DNA of 64,000 bases from Nonomuraea turcica (GCF_030718205.1 NZ_JAUZQF010000001.1:62001-126000), one strand, 5' to 3'. Counted from the first letter of the stretch, positions 1-8,526 are shown. The notes: generated from the letters alone by a model not told the origin. Numbers and translations: made by a program.

Positions 1-827
1 TCGATACGGAGAACGCGGTGCCCGCCGACTTCTCCCATACGAAGCTGGCCGTCATGGACGTCAACGGCACGGTCACGCTCTGGGACCTGCGTACCCGGGC
101 GAAGCTCTGGTCGGTGCGGATGCCCGGGAAGGGTGGCGCCCCCGTCGACGTGCACTTCGCCCCGGACGGGCGGCGGCTCGCGATGACCGTCATGTACGGG
201 CGGGTCCCGGTGTTCAAGAAAGTGGTGCTCGACGCCGCCGACGGGCACGTGCTGAGCTCGTTCGACACGAGTTCCCGAGGCGGGCCGTTCCTGCCGGGCG
301 GCACGGCGTACGTGTCGCCGGATGGCGGCAGGTTCATCGACGTCGGCACCGGCAAGCCGGTAGGTGCCGGGTTCGTGCCCACCGAAGCGGTCGCGATCAG
401 CAAGGGAGGGCTCCTCGCCGCGTACGAGAGCACCACCGGGCGGGTCGGGCTGTGGAACGTCGACGGGCCGAAGGCACTGCGCCCCGCCCTGCCCCGGGCC
501 GCCGCAGCAGTCGGTTTCCTGGCCTTCTCACCCGACGGCAGGACGCTCGCCACCGTCTCGATGAGCGGCGTGCTCCAGCTCTGGGACGTCGAGGCCAGGC
601 GACGGCTCGGCGGGTCCTACCTGCTGCAGGAGGGCCAGCCGTGGTCGCTCGCGTTCAGCGCCGATGGGGCGGCCGTGTACGTCGGGATGGGCGGGGCCGT
701 CCGCACGGTTTCCGTTGGCGGAGAACGGGTCGCGCGGGAGGTGTGCGCGCGGGTCGGGCGCTCGCTGTCGCCCGCCGAGTGGGAGCGGTACCTGGGCGGA
801 GCGCCGTACCAGAACGTCTGCCCCTGA
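1..827 (+). CDS. WD40-repeat protein, C-terminal part (5' end outside window)
   Basis: The frame is open from base 3, so this is the end of a longer gene and the first in-frame GTG at 18 is probably not its start. Repeated blades ending in LWD or LWN (TLWDL, GLWNV, QLWDV) with FSPDG/FAPDG turns show a WD40 beta-propeller. The tail, with VCARVGRSLSPAEWERYL and a final NVCP, is the ending usual in actinobacterial STAND-NTPase or kinase proteins that carry WD40 repeats. The missing N-terminus therefore may hold an NTPase or DNA-binding domain (inference). The propeller is a protein-binding platform. A hairpin follows the stop, and the next gene is convergent. Confidence 0.85.
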   Translation, partial: DTENAVPADFSHTKLAVMDVNGTVTLWDLRTRAKLWSVRMPGKGGAPVDVHFAPDGRRLAMTVMYGRVPVFKKVVLDAADGHVLSSFDTSSRGGPFLPGGTAYVSPDGGRFIDVGTGKPVGAGFVPTEAVAISKGGLLAAYESTTGRVGLWNVDGPKALRPALPRAAAAVGFLAFSPDGRTLATVSMSGVLQLWDVEARRRLGGSYLLQEGQPWSLAFSADGAAVYVGMGGAVRTVSVGGERVAREVCARVGRSLSPAEWERYLGGAPYQNVCP

Positions 828-834
828 CGGAAGG

Positions 835-855
835 GGCGGGCACGGGATGCCCGCC
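835..855. terminator. Bidirectional hairpin between convergent genes
   Basis: GGCGGGCA (835-842) and TGCCCGCC (848-855) form a perfect 8-bp stem with a 5-base loop. It lies 7 bases after the WD40 stop and 19 bases before the end of the convergent gene. There is no T run, as is common for actinobacterial terminators. Confidence 0.55.
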
Positions 856-874
856 TCACCAATTGGTGCGGGGT

Positions 875-1510
875 TCAGGGTTCCGCGTGCCGGTCGAGGC
901 CGAGCGTGGCGATGAGGTCTTCATGGAGCTCGAACCAGACACGATGGCAGGAGTCGACGTCGGTGCGGTCGACCCAGCTGCCGTCCCCGGCTCGGGCGCG
1001 CGCCAGGGCTGCGGTGAATCGTGTGTCGTATCCGCGGAACCGCGTCAGGACGCTCCCGAGCCGGTCCGCGAGCGGCCGGAGTGCGCGGTCGATGTCGGCG
1101 AGCTCGTGGAGGATTCTGGCGTCCCAGGCGGGATCGGAGTGGTCGTTGACGGCGAGCCGATCGCCGGCGGTGGGCCGGAGTTGCCAGTCGGTGCAGGCTC
1201 GTAGCAGGAGGGCGTTCAGCGGGAGGAATGCGCGGTAGACGTCACCGACCTCGTCGGCACCGTCGACGCGGGCGAGCTCGGCCGCGAGCTGGCGCTCGTT
1301 CTCGGCTCGGCCCGATCCGGTCAGCGACCAGCCTCCGGTGCCGGCGAAGGCGGTGTGTTCGACCCAGCCACATGCCTCGGCGTCGAGGAGCACCTCTTTC
1401 GTCTCGGCCGTGCTGAGGCCGTACCGGTGTGCGAGCACCGGGGTGTCGGCGAACCCGGTGATGCGCACGGCATGCAGGACCAGGAGGGCGGGCGGAGAGT
1501 CTGGCGTCAT
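875..1510 (-). CDS. Putative winged-helix regulator, first of the PEP-transferase locus
   Basis: 211 aa. The first 70 residues look like a winged helix: LLVLHAVRITGFADTPVLA, then a YGLSTAETKEVLLDAEACGW recognition-helix-like stretch and a GGWSLTGSGR wing. The rest is helical, with no membrane segment or recognised catalytic motif. Its ATG overlaps the stop of the 137-residue-frame neighbour by 4 bases (ATGA), so the two are translationally coupled. The pair diverges from the PEP-transferase gene across a 29-bp operator region, which suggests that one or both control that operon (inference). I do not recognise a named family. Confidence 0.6.
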   Translation of the reverse strand: MTPDSPPALLVLHAVRITGFADTPVLAHRYGLSTAETKEVLLDAEACGWVEHTAFAGTGGWSLTGSGRAENERQLAAELARVDGADEVGDVYRAFLPLNALLLRACTDWQLRPTAGDRLAVNDHSDPAWDARILHELADIDRALRPLADRLGSVLTRFRGYDTRFTAALARARAGDGSWVDRTDVDSCHRVWFELHEDLIATLGLDRHAEP

Positions 1511-1902
1511 GAGTCGGCGTCCTGTCGTGCTGTCAGGCGGGTGTAGTGCTGCTGGCAGGCCTGCGGGGAGTTGAATCCCATCGCCTGCGCCATCTGCGCC
1601 CAGGTCAGGCCTGCGCTCCGGGCCATGAACAGCAGGGCTGATTCAAGTCCTTCGACCTCGGCGCGTGCGGCGGGCAGGAAGGTGAGCGCGCTCAGGATGT
1701 CCTCCGGGTTCAGGTCGGCGTTGCGCCAGACGGCGAACTGCACAAGGTCGACCGCTGACGGCGGGGCGGGCGGGGGTCGCCACGGGCGGGCGTCGAGCGC
1801 GTCCGCGCCCAGGCTCAGGAGACGCTGACGCGCGTCCTGCTCACGTTGGGCCTGAGCGTGGTCGGCGTGCGCACTGTGAGCGATGTCCTGCTTGCGTGCC
1901 AT
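1507..1902 (-). CDS. Small HTH-like DNA-binding protein
   Basis: 131 aa from ATG 1902; a TTG at 1920 would add six residues. The C-terminal part, LTWAQMAQAMGFNSPQACQQ, resembles the helix-turn-helix of small actinobacterial proteins that judge whether to bind by a 'W..MA..MG..S.QA..QR' pattern. The N-terminus is charged (MARKQDIAHSAHADHAQAQ). A perfect -35 hexamer TTGACA (minus strand, 1938-1933) is followed 17 bases later by a weak -10 (CATCGT). Transcription would then start about at the ATG, giving a leaderless mRNA. The -35 lies inside the tandem palindromes, consistent with autorepression (inference). Confidence 0.6.
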   Translation of the reverse strand: MARKQDIAHSAHADHAQAQREQDARQRLLSLGADALDARPWRPPPAPPSAVDLVQFAVWRNADLNPEDILSALTFLPAARAEVEGLESALLFMARSAGLTWAQMAQAMGFNSPQACQQHYTRLTARQDADS

Positions 1903-1920
1903 ACGACTTACGATGCACAA

Positions 1921-1949
1921 TCAACGAAACGTTGTCAACAATCTGTTGA
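1921..1949. promoter_or_regulatory. Tandem palindromic operator in divergent promoter
   Basis: Two 15-bp inverted repeats abut: TCAACG-AAA-CGTTGT (1921-1935, 5 of 6 pairs) and TCAACA-ATC-TGTTGA (1935-1949, 6 of 6). Both fit TCAAC-N5-GTTG. The repeat region overlaps the minus-strand -35 TTGACA and ends 12 bases before the ATG of the phosphotransferase. A possible plus promoter is TGCACA (1914-1919), 17 bases, then AACAAT (1937-1942). A dimeric regulator binding twice is the natural reading. The likely binder is one of the two proteins encoded to the left. Confidence 0.6.
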
Positions 1950-1961
1950 AAGCGAGGGCGG

Positions 1962-3209
1962 ATGATCGTACCTCTCACGGAGGCTGTCGCCGATACCTGC
2001 GGGGGCAAGGCGGGCACACTTGGCGCATTGCTGCGCGCGGGTCTGCCGGTTCCTGACGGCTTCGTCGTCTCGTTCGCCGCCTACCTCGCCGCTGTCCGCG
2101 ACCTGGACCTCGGACGGTTCGCCGGGGAGCCAGACGATCTTGCTGTGGCACGGCAGGCGCTCGCGGCCCGCCCACTCCACGCCACCGTGATCGACGCACT
2201 GGGACGCGCGCTCGACGAACTCGGCGATCCGGCCGTGGCGGTAAGATCATCGGCGGCGGACGAGGACACCGGTCAGGCATCGGCGGCCGGTCAGTTCGAG
2301 AGCTTTCTCGCCGTGCACGGGATCAGCGACGTCGCCGATGCCGTACGTGCCTGCTGGGCCTCGCTGTTGTCTCCCCGCGCCATCTCCTACCGGGATGCCT
2401 CCGGCCGCGACGGCCGGCCGTCCGCCGATCTTGTGATGGCCGTCATCGTCCAACGTCATCTGGATGCCGAGGTATCCGGGGTCATGTTCACACCCGCAGG
2501 CCCGGACGACGCAACCGAGATCGAGGCCTCCTGGGGCCTGGGCCCCAGCATCGTCGGAGGCACGGTCACCCCTGACGCCTACCGCGTCGCCGAGGACGGG
2601 ACGGTCACTCGCACCATCGCCGACAAACGGACCCGCCTTGACCGGCGTGGCACGCAGCTCATCGTTCGCGACGTGCCCGCCCATGCCCGGCATCAACCGA
2701 CGATCGACGACGCGACCGCCACGCAGCTCGCCGAGCTGGGCAGGGAGATTGCCGGCGCACTCGGCGGACCGCAGGACATCGAGTGGGCGATCGTCGACGG
2801 TCGCACCTGGGTTCTGCAAGCACGGCCGATCACCGCCGCACCCCCACGGCGCCCTTCGCCTTCCGGCGCCTCGGACATCCCGGCCACCACACTCACCGGA
2901 ACACCGGGCAGCCGCGGGACCGTGACCGGCCCCGCGAGGATCGTCCGCGGTCCCGGCGACTTCGCGCGCGTGCACCCGGGCGACATCCTCGTCTGCCCCT
3001 TCACCGACCCCGCTTGGACACCGCTGCTGCGCATCGCCGCCGGCGTCGTCACCGAAACCGGAGGCGTACTGTCCCACGCCGCGATCGTCGCCCGCGAGCA
3101 CGCCATCCCCGCCGTCCTCGGCATCCCGAACGCGACAAGCAGGCTCCACGACGACACCCTCATCACCATCGACGGCACCACCGGCACCGTTGCGGCGACC
3201 AACGCGTGA
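1962..3209 (+). CDS. Short PEP-synthase/rifampicin-phosphotransferase-like enzyme
   Basis: 415 aa. Residues 1-290 are an ATP-grasp (PPDK N-terminal) domain with GGKAGTLG, AVRSSAADEDTG, SAAGQFES, DIEWA and QARPIT. A 20-residue Pro/Ser linker leads to a swivelling phosphohistidine domain containing GGVLSHAAIVARE, with H372 as the expected phosphorylated residue. PEP synthase adds a PEP-binding TIM barrel, and rifampicin phosphotransferase puts a large drug-binding domain between these two parts. Both are absent, so the acceptor of the phosphate is unknown. ATP use and the His intermediate are family knowledge. RBS AGCGAGGG precedes the ATG. A histidine phosphatase follows after 73 bases. Confidence 0.85.
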   Translation: MIVPLTEAVADTCGGKAGTLGALLRAGLPVPDGFVVSFAAYLAAVRDLDLGRFAGEPDDLAVARQALAARPLHATVIDALGRALDELGDPAVAVRSSAADEDTGQASAAGQFESFLAVHGISDVADAVRACWASLLSPRAISYRDASGRDGRPSADLVMAVIVQRHLDAEVSGVMFTPAGPDDATEIEASWGLGPSIVGGTVTPDAYRVAEDGTVTRTIADKRTRLDRRGTQLIVRDVPAHARHQPTIDDATATQLAELGREIAGALGGPQDIEWAIVDGRTWVLQARPITAAPPRRPSPSGASDIPATTLTGTPGSRGTVTGPARIVRGPGDFARVHPGDILVCPFTDPAWTPLLRIAAGVVTETGGVLSHAAIVAREHAIPAVLGIPNATSRLHDDTLITIDGTTGTVAATNA

Positions 3210-3282
3210 CCGATCACTTCCCCCACGGATCGAAAGGAGAAGGGGAAGCGGGTCCGCACGGGCATCGCGCCCCCAACGGCTG

Positions 3283-3897
3283 ATGACAACGCGACACCTC
3301 TACCTGGCCCGCCACGGCGCGGCCGACGCGTTCGGGGAACTCACCGCCATCGGGCGCCGGCAGGTGGGCCTGCTGGGCGAACGGCTCGCCGGCATACCGG
3401 TCGACGCCGTGTGGCACTCTCCGCTGCCCCGCGCCGTAGCGAGCGCGCACGAACTCGCCCGGCATCTGCCGAACGTGCCCGTGACCGAGGCCGCCGAACT
3501 CATCGACCACGTGCCGTACGTCCCCAGCGCGGCCGAAACGCCCCCGTCCTGGGCCGGCTTCTTCGACGGCTACGACGACACCGAGGCAGCCTCGGGCCAA
3601 AGTCTCGCCAAGGCCCTGGTCGCCCGGTTCGCGAAGGTCCCCGACACGACTGCAGGAGGGACCCAATCCGACACGCACGAGGTCCTGGTGACGCATGCCT
3701 ACCCGATCGCGTGGCTGGTGCGGCACGCACTGGACGCGCCGCCGCCCCGGTGGCTCGGACTGAACAGCGCCAACACCGCGCTGACGGTCATCGAGTACCG
3801 TACCGGTCTGCCGCCCACGATCGTGATGTTCAACGACATGAGCCACCTCCCGGCCGACCTGCGCTGGACCGGTTTCCCCGGAGGCGTGCGGCCGTGA
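3283..3897 (+). CDS. Histidine phosphatase family protein
   Basis: 204 aa. The N-terminal LARHGAAD carries the RHG motif whose His takes the phosphate. DAVWHSPLPRAVASA is the usual second motif, and LVTHAYPIAWLVRH supplies the second catalytic His. This is the phosphoglycerate-mutase-like phosphatase fold. The start is the ATG at 3283, just before TTRHLYLARHG. It has no clear RBS; an AAAGGAG lies about 45 bases upstream with no matching start. It sits in the same operon as the short phosphotransferase, so the pair may add and remove phosphate on one small molecule (inference). Confidence 0.8.
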   Translation: MTTRHLYLARHGAADAFGELTAIGRRQVGLLGERLAGIPVDAVWHSPLPRAVASAHELARHLPNVPVTEAAELIDHVPYVPSAAETPPSWAGFFDGYDDTEAASGQSLAKALVARFAKVPDTTAGGTQSDTHEVLVTHAYPIAWLVRHALDAPPPRWLGLNSANTALTVIEYRTGLPPTIVMFNDMSHLPADLRWTGFPGGVRP

Positions 3898-4013
3898 GGT
3901 GCCGGTGCCGCGCTTCGGGCTTCGGGCGCAAGGACAAGCACCCGCCGCAGTTCCGCGACCGACGGTGCACGACGACCTGGCGACCCGCCCATGCATCGAC
4001 GATGCTGTGACAC

Positions 4014-4853
4014 GTGGAGTACGTGTCCAGAGTGCCACGACCGCCGCTGGCCGGGCTGATCGACGACCTCTACTACCTGGAGGGCACACCGCCGTACCCC
4101 CGCCTGACGCTGCCGCCGACGCCGTCGGCGGTCCTCATCTTCAATCTCGGGGCGCCGTTCCGCATCCGCGCCGGCACCGACCTCGAGCCGGCCGAGTACG
4201 CCGACGGCTGCGTGGTCACCACACCCACCCGCGCCTTCGAGTTCGGCTACCCAGCGGGGACCCGGTCGGTCGGCGTGCACTTCAAGCCATGGGGGCTGGC
4301 GCCGTTCCTGCCGATGCCTGCGGCCGAGCTGTGCGACCGGCCGGTGACGGTGGAGCAGGTCTGGGGCCGCGCCACCAGCGCTGAGCTGCGAGACCGGCTG
4401 GCCACGGTGGCCAGGCCGCACGAGATGCTGACGCTCCTCGAGGAGGAGTTGATGCGACGGCTCCGCGAGACCGCGGGCTTGGGGCTGGTCCGCCACGCGA
4501 GCAGCGTCATCGCGGCGGCCACGGGAGCGTTGGCGATCGGCGACCTGAGCGTGGCGGCCGGCGTCAGCAGCACTCATCTGGCACAGCGGTTCAAGGAGCT
4601 CATCGGTGTCACGCCGAAGCGGCTCGCCCGCACCTACCGCTTCGCCGCCACCGTGCGCGCGATCGACCCCGCCGGACCGGTCAACTGGGTCGACCTCGCC
4701 GGTCGTACCGGCTACTTCGACCAGGCCCACTTCGGCCACGAGTTCCGGACGTTCACGGGGCTTACGCCGACCCGGTACGTCGACGTCCGGCGGCGGTTCC
4801 TACGCGAACATCCCGGCCATGCGCTCGACGTCGGGCCGCTGCCGGCCGATTGA
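4014..4853 (+). CDS. AraC-family transcriptional regulator
   Basis: 279 aa from GTG 4014. The N-terminal 150 residues form a cupin-like sensing domain of the kind found in actinobacterial AraC proteins (FGYPAGTRSVGVHFKPWGLAPFL). The C-terminus has two helix-turn-helices: LSVAAGVSSTHLAQRFKELI, then WVDLAGRTGYFDQAHFGHEF with the conserved GY.DQAHF signature. The DHFR-like reductase starts 69 bases downstream on the same strand and is the likely target or partner (inference). Confidence 0.88.
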   Translation: MEYVSRVPRPPLAGLIDDLYYLEGTPPYPRLTLPPTPSAVLIFNLGAPFRIRAGTDLEPAEYADGCVVTTPTRAFEFGYPAGTRSVGVHFKPWGLAPFLPMPAAELCDRPVTVEQVWGRATSAELRDRLATVARPHEMLTLLEEELMRRLRETAGLGLVRHASSVIAAATGALAIGDLSVAAGVSSTHLAQRFKELIGVTPKRLARTYRFAATVRAIDPAGPVNWVDLAGRTGYFDQAHFGHEFRTFTGLTPTRYVDVRRRFLREHPGHALDVGPLPAD

Positions 4854-4922
4854 TTTCTTACAAGAGCCGGCAACTCCCGACACGCCACCATGGGACTTCC
4901 CCAGCAGAGGAGGAAAGAGCCC

Positions 4923-5504
4923 ATGGGCAAGGTCGTCATGTACAGCACGGTGTCGGTGGACGGCTTCATCGCGGACGACAACGACCAGGTCGGACCGCTG
5001 TTCGACTGGATGTCCAGCGGTGACGTCCCGTTGGACGAGACGGGGGAGGTGAAGGTGTCGCAGGCGTCCTACGACTACACCCGGCCGTACTGGGACCAGA
5101 TCGGAGTGACGGTCGTCGGTCGCCACGTCTTCGACCTGACGGACGGCTGGGGTGGCAAGCCACCGGCCGGAATCGACCACGTGGTCGTCGTGTCGCACCG
5201 GCCGATGCCCGAGGGCTGGGACGCCGAGGCGCCGTACCACTTCGTCGACGGCGTCGAGGCCGCCATGGCCAAGGCACAGGAGCTTGCGGGCGAACGCACG
5301 GTCGAGGTCGCCGCCGGCGACGTCGGCGGCCAGGTGCTGGCCGCAGGGCTCGTCGACGAGGTCGCCATGGACGTCGCGCCCGTGGTGTTCGGGTCCGGCA
5401 AGCGCTACTTCGGGTCCGTCGACACACAGCACCTGCTGGAGGATCCTGACGTGGTGATCCAGGGCAACCGGGTACTCCACCTGCGCTATCGGGTGCGCCG
5501 ATGA
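4923..5504 (+). CDS. Dihydrofolate reductase family protein (RibD C-terminal fold)
   Basis: 193 aa from ATG 4923, chosen because AGAGGAGG lies 8 bases upstream; an earlier in-frame ATG at 4890 lacks this. The start MGKVVMYSTVSVDGFIADDN is typical of the YyaP/RibD_C group of NADPH-dependent reductases. The ERTVEVAAGDVGGQVLAAGLVDE stretch includes the G-G-x-x helix used in nucleotide binding. The PVVFGSGKRYF strand near the C-terminus is conserved in the family. The natural substrate is not known for most members. It lies directly behind an AraC regulator. Confidence 0.85.
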   Translation: MGKVVMYSTVSVDGFIADDNDQVGPLFDWMSSGDVPLDETGEVKVSQASYDYTRPYWDQIGVTVVGRHVFDLTDGWGGKPPAGIDHVVVVSHRPMPEGWDAEAPYHFVDGVEAAMAKAQELAGERTVEVAAGDVGGQVLAAGLVDEVAMDVAPVVFGSGKRYFGSVDTQHLLEDPDVVIQGNRVLHLRYRVRR

Positions 5505-5552
5505 CCGATCTGAGCGGGTATGCGAAGAAGCTCGCACTGCCAAACCCCCTCC

Positions 5553-5568
5553 CTTGATCCTTTATACT
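5553..5568 (+). promoter_or_regulatory. AT-rich candidate promoter before the DUF4189 gene
   Basis: The stretch 5553-5585 is strikingly AT-rich for this genome. It holds TATACT (5563-5568), a good -10 match. No convincing -35 lies 16-18 bases upstream, so activation or a non-housekeeping sigma factor is possible. Confidence 0.3.
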
Positions 5569-5665
5569 CTTTTATCGGTTTAAGTGATCTGCAAGTGGCA
5601 CACGGCAGGCTCTCCTCATCAGCGCAACGCTGCCGTCCGCTTGGATGGCACGAAGGGGAAACACC

Positions 5666-6082
5666 ATGCAGTTTGGCAAGAAGCTCACTGCCATCGCCGC
5701 TTGCGCCATCATGGCGACTGGGGTGCTGGCCACGGCGACCCCCGCAGCAGCTACGGCGGCTACTGCGGCTACGGCGGGGGAGAGTGCAGCACGTTACTAC
5801 TACGGCGCCATCGCCGTGTCGCGGGACGGCCGTGTCGGCAGGTCCTGGGACTACAGAACAGCGACTGCCGCCAAGAAGCGGGCACTGAGGGAATGCGGCC
5901 GCTCCAGCTGCAAAGTCCTCACCACCTTTGTCAACGGTTGTGGCGCTGTCGCCTACAACGCCAGGAGAAACGTCTACTGGGGCGGCAGGGGGAGCACACC
6001 CGCCAGAGCGAAGAGGAACGCCATCGCCAACGCGGGCGGCGGCCGCTGGATCGCCTATCAGTGCACCAGACGATACCGCTAG
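5666..6082 (+). CDS. Secreted DUF4189-type protein
   Basis: 138 aa from ATG 5666, with AAGGGGAAA ahead of it. A signal peptide is clear: KK at the start, a hydrophobic LTAIAACAIMATGVLA core and an Ala-rich cleavage region near ATPAAA. The mature part (YYYGAIAVSRDGRVGRSWDY, then KKRALRECG, KVLTTFVNGCGAVAYN and the final IAYQCTRR) matches the small DUF4189 fold, with three to four Cys likely in disulfides. Function is unknown in general. It is flanked by a strong hairpin shared with the convergent oxidoreductase gene. Confidence 0.75.
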   Translation: MQFGKKLTAIAACAIMATGVLATATPAAATAATAATAGESAARYYYGAIAVSRDGRVGRSWDYRTATAAKKRALRECGRSSCKVLTTFVNGCGAVAYNARRNVYWGGRGSTPARAKRNAIANAGGGRWIAYQCTRRYR

Positions 6083-6234
6083 CGCCCCGGTGAGCCAGCC
6101 GTTGCGATCATTGATCGTTTAACAGGTGCCGAGTCCCTGGAGATCGACGACTGGTTTCAGGCGCCCGAGCGCGCGTCGGCAGCTACAAACACGTGAGGGC
6201 CCGCTCAAGAGCGCGTGCCTGTGGAGATAGATCA

Positions 6235-6265
6235 AGTGGGGCCATCCTTCGCAGATGGCCCCACT
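6235..6265. terminator. Perfect 12-bp bidirectional hairpin
   Basis: AGTGGGGCCATC (6235-6246) and GATGGCCCCACT (6254-6265) pair perfectly over 12 bp around the loop CTTCGCA. It sits between the convergent DUF4189 and oxidoreductase genes, without a T run. Confidence 0.7.
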
Positions 6266-6302
6266 GCCAACCGCGAGACGCGGGTAACTCGTGCGCGAGG
6301 TG

Positions 6303-7427
6303 TCACGAAGGGAACCGCTCCGGGCGGAAGTCCGCAAGCATCCCGTCTCTCTTCCCGCTGAGGATCTCCGAAGCAAGCAGCCGGCCGATGACCGGCCCGA
6401 GCGTGATGCCGCTGTGGGAAACGGCCTCGTAGTAGCCCGGCACAGACGGCACCGCTCCCACCGAGGGGAAACCGTCGGCCGGGATGGGCCGCTCGACTAC
6501 CCGCGTCTGTACGATGCGGGAGTTGCCGAGCTCGGGAACGACGTGCCCCGCCGATTCGTGGAGCAGCCGTGCGAGTTCCGCTGGATCTTCGCCTGTGTCG
6601 ATGAGTGCGTCGATCTCGCGGCTGTGGAGGACCACCGAAGCGTCTCCGTCAGGACGGATCTCGATGTGAGGCGCGTGCATGGCCCGGTGAACCGGGACCT
6701 GAGCACAGCCGATCCGGGTGACGGCGCCGGGTTCCCGGCGCATCGGCAAGTGCCGTGCGACGAGCCCGGCAATGTGGGAGGCGCTGGGTCCTGCTGCATT
6801 CACGACGATGTCGACGTCGAGACAGCTCCCATCGGATAGAGCAACTGTCCGGATGCTCCCGTCTGCACCGGTGCCGATGTCACAGACCGCGGTGCCGAAC
6901 CGGTGCCCGGCGCCGGCTGCAACGGCCTGGCCGACCAGGCGGCCGACGAGATGACGTCCGTACACCCAGGCTTCGTCGGGGTAGAACACGACAGGAATCT
7001 CGCCGGGCATCGTGAGAGCAGGTTCGAGGCGTCGGCGCACCTCGGCCCCCGTCCACACCTCGACCCGGTAGTCCCAGCCAGCCAGCAGTGCGGCTGTTTC
7101 CAGGAGCTTCGCCTCTGCTACGGGATCGTCTGCCCAGCGCAGGTGGCCGCTGGGATACCACCATGAGTCTGGCCCGATGGTCCTGGCAAGCTCACGGTGC
7201 GCCGCCATGCCCGCGACGTTCAGGTCGAAGTAGGACTTGCGCGCGGTCTTGTTGCTGGCATTGACCCACGAGAAAGACCAGTTGGTGACGCCTTCGCCCG
7301 GCTGGCCTGAGTCGATGAAGATCACCTTGGCGCCGTGCCGGGACAGGTTCCAGCCCACGCTGGCTCCGAGGATGCCCACTCCGATGACAGCAACACGTTG
7401 AGGCCGCTTTCCGGACCCGATCCTCAC
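6303..7427 (-). CDS. FAD-dependent oxidoreductase, DAO (glycine/D-amino acid oxidase) family
   Basis: 374 aa. The N-terminal VAVIGVGILGASVGWNLSRHG is the Rossmann dinucleotide fold (GxGxxG), followed by FIDSG, the acidic end of beta-2. The C-terminal end (GYYEAVSHSGITLGPVIGRLLASEIL) is the second FAD contact typical of DadA/ThiO-like enzymes. No signal peptide or membrane segment is seen, so it is cytosolic. The substrate is probably a secondary or D-amino acid (family knowledge). The gene is monocistronic, convergent with DUF4189. Confidence 0.85.
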   Translation of the reverse strand: MRIGSGKRPQRVAVIGVGILGASVGWNLSRHGAKVIFIDSGQPGEGVTNWSFSWVNASNKTARKSYFDLNVAGMAAHRELARTIGPDSWWYPSGHLRWADDPVAEAKLLETAALLAGWDYRVEVWTGAEVRRRLEPALTMPGEIPVVFYPDEAWVYGRHLVGRLVGQAVAAGAGHRFGTAVCDIGTGADGSIRTVALSDGSCLDVDIVVNAAGPSASHIAGLVARHLPMRREPGAVTRIGCAQVPVHRAMHAPHIEIRPDGDASVVLHSREIDALIDTGEDPAELARLLHESAGHVVPELGNSRIVQTRVVERPIPADGFPSVGAVPSVPGYYEAVSHSGITLGPVIGRLLASEILSGKRDGMLADFRPERFPS

Positions 7428-7531
7428 GTACGCCGCCTTCCCAGATCACGGGCGAACTCCCGCTTCTAGCATGCACGCATGTGGAACGCCAGCGGCGGTT
7501 GCGCCGTGGGAGTCCTAGCAACCAAGGATCG

Positions 7532-8317
7532 CTAGGCGTATCCGCGTACCGCCCACGCCCTGGCGGTGAGCGCGATCGAGCCGTCCGGCCCCGTGGGCAG
7601 GCGGCGGCGCAGCGCGTCCCGCAGGGCGGTCCTGTGGTCCTCCGCGAGCGCCATGACGTACCCAGGCGCAGGTCCCTGGCCGCCGAGGAACGGCATCCAG
7701 TAGTCGTCGAAGTCCGCGAACACGGTCGGCACCTCGATCGGCTCGACCGCCACGCTGCTCAGCCCCGTTCCCGTCCACAGCTCGCCCAGCCGCTCCGGCC
7801 GGCACAGCGGGAAGCGCGCGCCCTCGTCCAGCGTCGCGGCGGCGGGGTCGAGGACGGTGGCCGCATCCCAGAAGTACCGCAGCATCGCCATGCCCTCGGC
7901 GTAGTCCCAGACGTAGGCGGCGACCGTCGCGCCAGGAGCGGCCACGCGTGCGAACTCGGCCACGGCGCGGGCCGGCTCGGGCACGAAGTTGAGCACCAGT
8001 CCGCTCACCACCGCATCGAACCGGCCGGCGGGAAAGGACAGCGAGGTGGCGTCGCCGACCTCGAACCTGGCCCGCGCATCGGCGATCTGGGCGCGGGCGT
8101 GCCCGATGAAGCCTTCCGCCGGATCGACGCCCGTCACCTCGGCGGGATCCGCGGCAGCGAGCACGGCGGCAGAGAGCGCGCCGGTGCCGCAGCCGGCGTC
8201 CAGCCACCGCCGGCCGGGCGGCACGCCGAGCCAGGGCACGAACGCCGCAGCCACCCGCCGGCTCCAGCGGCCCATGAAGAACCCGTAGGCGTCGCCGCGG
8301 GCCCACACCTCATGCAT
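7532..8317 (-). CDS. Class I SAM-dependent methyltransferase
   Basis: 261 aa from ATG 8317 (MHEVWARGDAYGFFMGRWSR); the frame stays open 24 codons upstream without family similarity. RRWLDAGCGTGALS is motif I, VTGVDPAEGF the acidic strand, FEVGDATSLSF motif II and RVAAPGATVAAYVWDY motif III. The 'GRWSR' start and this layout are typical of ubiquinone-biosynthesis-like (UbiE/COQ5 type) small-molecule methyltransferases. The substrate cannot be read from sequence. The flanking DNA at 8.4-8.9 kb holds only decayed fragments. Confidence 0.85.
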   Translation of the reverse strand: MHEVWARGDAYGFFMGRWSRRVAAAFVPWLGVPPGRRWLDAGCGTGALSAAVLAAADPAEVTGVDPAEGFIGHARAQIADARARFEVGDATSLSFPAGRFDAVVSGLVLNFVPEPARAVAEFARVAAPGATVAAYVWDYAEGMAMLRYFWDAATVLDPAAATLDEGARFPLCRPERLGELWTGTGLSSVAVEPIEVPTVFADFDDYWMPFLGGQGPAPGYVMALAEDHRTALRDALRRRLPTGPDGSIALTARAWAVRGYA

Positions 8318-8526
8318 CACGTCGCAAGAGTAGACCGCCGGAGCCCAGACGGCGCGAAAACGCGTTGCCGCAGATACCGCAAAACGCATGGTTGTGCGCT
8401 CGTGATCACAATGGTGGAGCGCCTCCTACCTGCCCCGCTGGGAACAGGATTCCGGTGGTTGCCGGCCTCGAGCTGGCTGACAAATCTCGGTGACGGAACC
8501 GCGGCCGCCGCGCCCGCTCCGGCCGC

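Noticed and set aside
1962-3209. Rifampicin phosphotransferase
   Set aside because: It lacks the drug-binding middle domain and has half the length, so naming it as a rifampicin resistance gene is not justified.
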